Source: Burkholderia sp. Leaf177 (GTDB lineage Bacteria; Pseudomonadota; Gammaproteobacteria; Burkholderiales; Burkholderiaceae). Taken from it: a DNA stretch of 60,532 bases. Where the stretch lies: positions 43,002 through 103,533 of the forward strand of contig NZ_LMPF01000009.1 in NCBI RefSeq assembly GCF_001424345.1, in the 5' to 3' direction. The position numbers were made by a program, and so were the translations under genes. Below, piece by piece: positions 58,819 to 60,532 of the stretch (the stretch's first letter is position 1; each line of letters begins with the position of its first letter). The notes below the pieces were generated by a model. That model ran no database searches, was not told the DNA's origin, and saw only the letters and a program-made list of their open reading frames with translations.

Positions 58819-58962
58819 ATGAGCGAGACAACAAAGACCGATTGGAAGCTGCTCGAAACCATGCCGGATTCCCGCATCGACACGAGTGAAATGCCTGAAT
58901 TGGGTGACGACTTTTTTCTGCGCGCGGAATTAATCAAGCCGCCACCCCAACCCATCACTTGA
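58819..58962 (+). pseudogene. Truncated DUF4415/BrnA-like antitoxin fragment
   Basis: A 47-codon frame whose product contains DWKLLETMPDSRIDTSEMPELGDDFF followed by RAELIKPPPQPIT. From memory, BrnA/DUF4415 antitoxins share an N-terminal pattern like W..L..M.D..IDTSD.PEL.D.FF.RA...P and then continue into a ribbon-helix-helix (VTVRVDxDVLxWF). Here the frame stops just where that DNA-binding half should begin, and no remainder is found beyond it, where a convergent MFS gene ends. No BrnT toxin is upstream. It is most likely the stump of a lost module, but an intact short protein cannot be excluded. Confidence 0.5.
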
Positions 58963-60229
58963 ACCCCAACCTCTGCCTCGCCGCCATCAACGCCACCAGG
59001 CTGATCACCGCCGCAAAAATCATGTAGAAGCTGGGCGCGGCCTTCGATCCCGTCGATGTAATCAGCCACGTGATGATGAACGGTCCAAACCCGCCGAACA
59101 CCGTCACCGCAATGTTATAAGCCAGCGACATTCCCGTCGTGCGCGTCGCGACCGGGAACATTTCCGAGAGCAGACCTGGCAACGCCGCGAAGTAACCGGT
59201 CATCAATACGCCGAGCACCGCCTGCACGACTAGCAGGTTGCCGAACGTCGGATGCGCGACGAGCCACGAGAAAAGCGGATAGATCAGCACGAGCAACAGC
59301 ACGGCCGATATCAGCATGATGCGGGTGCGGCCGTGGGTATCGGAGAGATGGCCTACGAGCGGCGACAAGACCATCTGGATCGCGCCCGTCAGCAGGATGG
59401 CCGTGAACGCCACCGATGGCGCCAGTCCCAACTGGCGGATCGCGTAAGTGGGCATGAAGAGCACGAGATAGGTCGCGACGGTTCCCAGCACCACGGTGCC
59501 AATGGCAATCAGCAAGCGTTCCTTGTTCGATGCAAACGTATCGCGCAACGGCGTTTCGGTTGTCACGGCCGAAAGGAATTCGGGCGTTTCATCGAGTCGC
59601 GTGCGGATGTAGTACGCCACCGGTCCGATCAGCAGGCCGAAGACAAACGGCATGCGCCAGCCCCACGTATTCATCTGTTCCGGCGATAGATTTCCAGTCA
59701 GCACTACGCCGAAAATAGCAGCGAGCAGCGTGGTCAAACCCTGGCTAGCGACCTGCCAGCTTGCAAAGAAACCGCGCCGCCCGGGCACGTGCTCGGCAAG
59801 AAACGCGGTTGCGCTGCCGAATTCGCCGCCGGCCGAAAAGCCCTGCATCAAGCGCGCGAGGACCAGGATCAACGGCGCCGCGATCCCGATCGACGAGTAT
59901 GTCGGCAACACGGCAATGATCAGCGTGCCCACCATCATCAACAAAATGGAAAGGGTGAGCGCGGCTTTGCGGCCGGCTTTATCGGCGTAAGCGCCCAGCA
60001 CGATCGCGCCCAGCGGCCGCATGAAAAACGACACGCCGAACGTGCCGAGCGTCAGCAGAATCGAGACGGAATCGTTGCCCGAGGGGAAAAACAACTTCGA
60101 AATCACGACCGCGAAAAACCCGTAGACCACGAGGTCGAACCACTCGAGCGCGTTGCCTATGGACGCGGCCACCACGGCGCGCCACGCTGCCGGGCGGACA
60201 ACCGGTACTGCTGCAGGCGTGCTGCTCAT
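58955..60229 (-). CDS. MFS transporter of the metabolite:H+ symporter (MHS) family
   Basis: A 424-residue inner-membrane protein with 12 helices, resembling ProP, ShiA, KgtP and citrate symporters. Evidence is the N-terminal ASIGNALEWFDLVVYGFFA, GADKAGRKAAL-type motif A (YADKAGRKAALT), RLMQGFSAGGEFGSATAFLAEH and RTRLDETPEF. The substrate is probably an organic acid, osmolyte or similar compound and cannot be told apart here. ATG 60229 has AGGAGA 5-6 bases upstream; the frame is open a further 58 codons without a good start. Its 3' end overlaps the antitoxin fragment by 8 bases. Confidence 0.88.
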   Translation of the reverse strand: MSSTPAAVPVVRPAAWRAVVAASIGNALEWFDLVVYGFFAVVISKLFFPSGNDSVSILLTLGTFGVSFFMRPLGAIVLGAYADKAGRKAALTLSILLMMVGTLIIAVLPTYSSIGIAAPLILVLARLMQGFSAGGEFGSATAFLAEHVPGRRGFFASWQVASQGLTTLLAAIFGVVLTGNLSPEQMNTWGWRMPFVFGLLIGPVAYYIRTRLDETPEFLSAVTTETPLRDTFASNKERLLIAIGTVVLGTVATYLVLFMPTYAIRQLGLAPSVAFTAILLTGAIQMVLSPLVGHLSDTHGRTRIMLISAVLLLVLIYPLFSWLVAHPTFGNLLVVQAVLGVLMTGYFAALPGLLSEMFPVATRTTGMSLAYNIAVTVFGGFGPFIITWLITSTGSKAAPSFYMIFAAVISLVALMAARQRLGFK

Positions 60230-60352
60230 GCATTTCTCCTGGTATTTTTTTATCGATATAGCCAGCAATCGGACCGCTTGCAAAGGCGCAAACGCTGCCG
60301 ACTGTGCCACACCGAAATCCAGATCGAAATGCTCGCAAAACCTGTAGTCGAA

Positions 60353-60385
60353 AAAAAGCCGCTTCCGGCCTGAGCCGTTAAAGCG
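60353..60385 (-). terminator. Terminator of the YceI-family gene
   Basis: On the minus strand CCGCTT and AAGCGG frame a loop of about 16 bases (60360-60387) and are followed by C and seven T (complement of the A-run at 60351-60357). It sits about 45 bases after the stop of the YceI-family gene. A second 7-bp hairpin, GGTCCGG with CCGGACC, lies at 60394-60411 just before it. Confidence 0.6.
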
Positions 60386-60429
60386 GTTTTTGCGGTCCGG
60401 CACGCCGGACCATGATGCCTGCCACCAAA

Positions 60430-60532
60430 TTACTGGCGCACGCCTTCAGCCTGGATATGCAGCGTCGTCTTCATCTTGAAGCCGTATGCCTTGCCGTAGT
60501 CCACGCCGAAATCACCGCGATCGAACGTCGCC
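60430..60532 (-). CDS. YceI-family periplasmic protein, 3' end only
   Basis: The last 33 codons of a gene that begins outside the window. The encoded end, [16 protein letters not shown] followed by [15 protein letters not shown], matches the C-terminal strands of the YceI lipocalin-like fold, which typically reads RSDFGV.YG....D.V.I.I. and ends soon after. YceI proteins bind isoprenoid-type lipids in the periplasm. The stop is TAA at 60430-60432. Confidence 0.75.
   Translation of the reverse strand, partial: ATFDRGDFGVDYGKAYGFKMKTTLHIQAEGVRQ

Overview
The window is a dense, GC-rich chromosomal segment of a betaproteobacterium, most likely family Burkholderiaceae in the Burkholderia/Paraburkholderia/Caballeronia group. 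This is inferred from gene order (grpE-trx-dnaK-dnaJ, hrcA-nadK-recN, pcnB-folK-dNK-panB, tgt-yajC-secD-secF, oxyR next to katA) and from the proteins themselves; the genus cannot be fixed by eye. It is almost entirely core genome: about 50 protein genes, no rRNA or tRNA gene, no insertion sequence and no CRISPR array that I can see.

Layout. 1-6.8 kb: purM (minus), then a plus-strand run of hda, a HAD phosphatase, pcnB, folK, a deoxynucleoside kinase and panB. 6.8-16.4 kb: a minus-strand block with a fused pabB-pabC, dnaJ, dnaK, a thioredoxin-like gene, grpE, hsp15, hemH and hrcA, i.e. the heat-shock chaperone machinery with its repressor. A small exported protein lies on the plus strand inside it. 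16.7-20.1 kb: nadK, recN and a Phd/VapC-type toxin-antitoxin pair. 20.1-30 kb: glnE (minus) divergent from a giant YhdP/AsmA-like envelope protein, a nitrilase-family amidase and tldD. 30-31.3 kb: a DAHP synthase preceded by what looks like a complete transcription attenuator with an aromatic-rich leader peptide; this is the most interesting element in the window. 31.3-39.2 kb: cobalamin adenosyltransferase, a D-lactate-dehydrogenase-like flavoprotein, glycolate oxidase glcD-glcE-glcF, yggS and proC. 39.2-45.2 kb: a purine-salvage-like cluster (MarR regulator, guanine deaminase, two related MFS transporters, NCS2 purine permease). 45.5-50.2 kb: ubiA and an oxidative-stress cluster (dps, a small membrane protein, katA with an upstream small ORF, oxyR). 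50.3-58.7 kb: recG, queA, tgt, yajC, secD, secF. 58.8-60.5 kb: a truncated DUF4415/BrnA-like antitoxin remnant, an MHS-type MFS transporter and the 3' end of a YceI-family gene.

How the parts work together. HrcA, GrpE, DnaK, DnaJ and Hsp15 form a heat-response block, with RpoH-type promoter candidates before grpE and dnaK. OxyR, KatA and Dps form a peroxide-defence unit. GlcDEF oxidises glycolate. QueA and Tgt make queuosine tRNA, and YajC-SecD-SecF assist protein export. The DAHP synthase leader would tie aromatic amino acid synthesis to aminoacyl-tRNA supply. Where in-frame upstream extensions exist, starts were chosen by ribosome binding site and family alignment from memory; these choices are stated in each entry.
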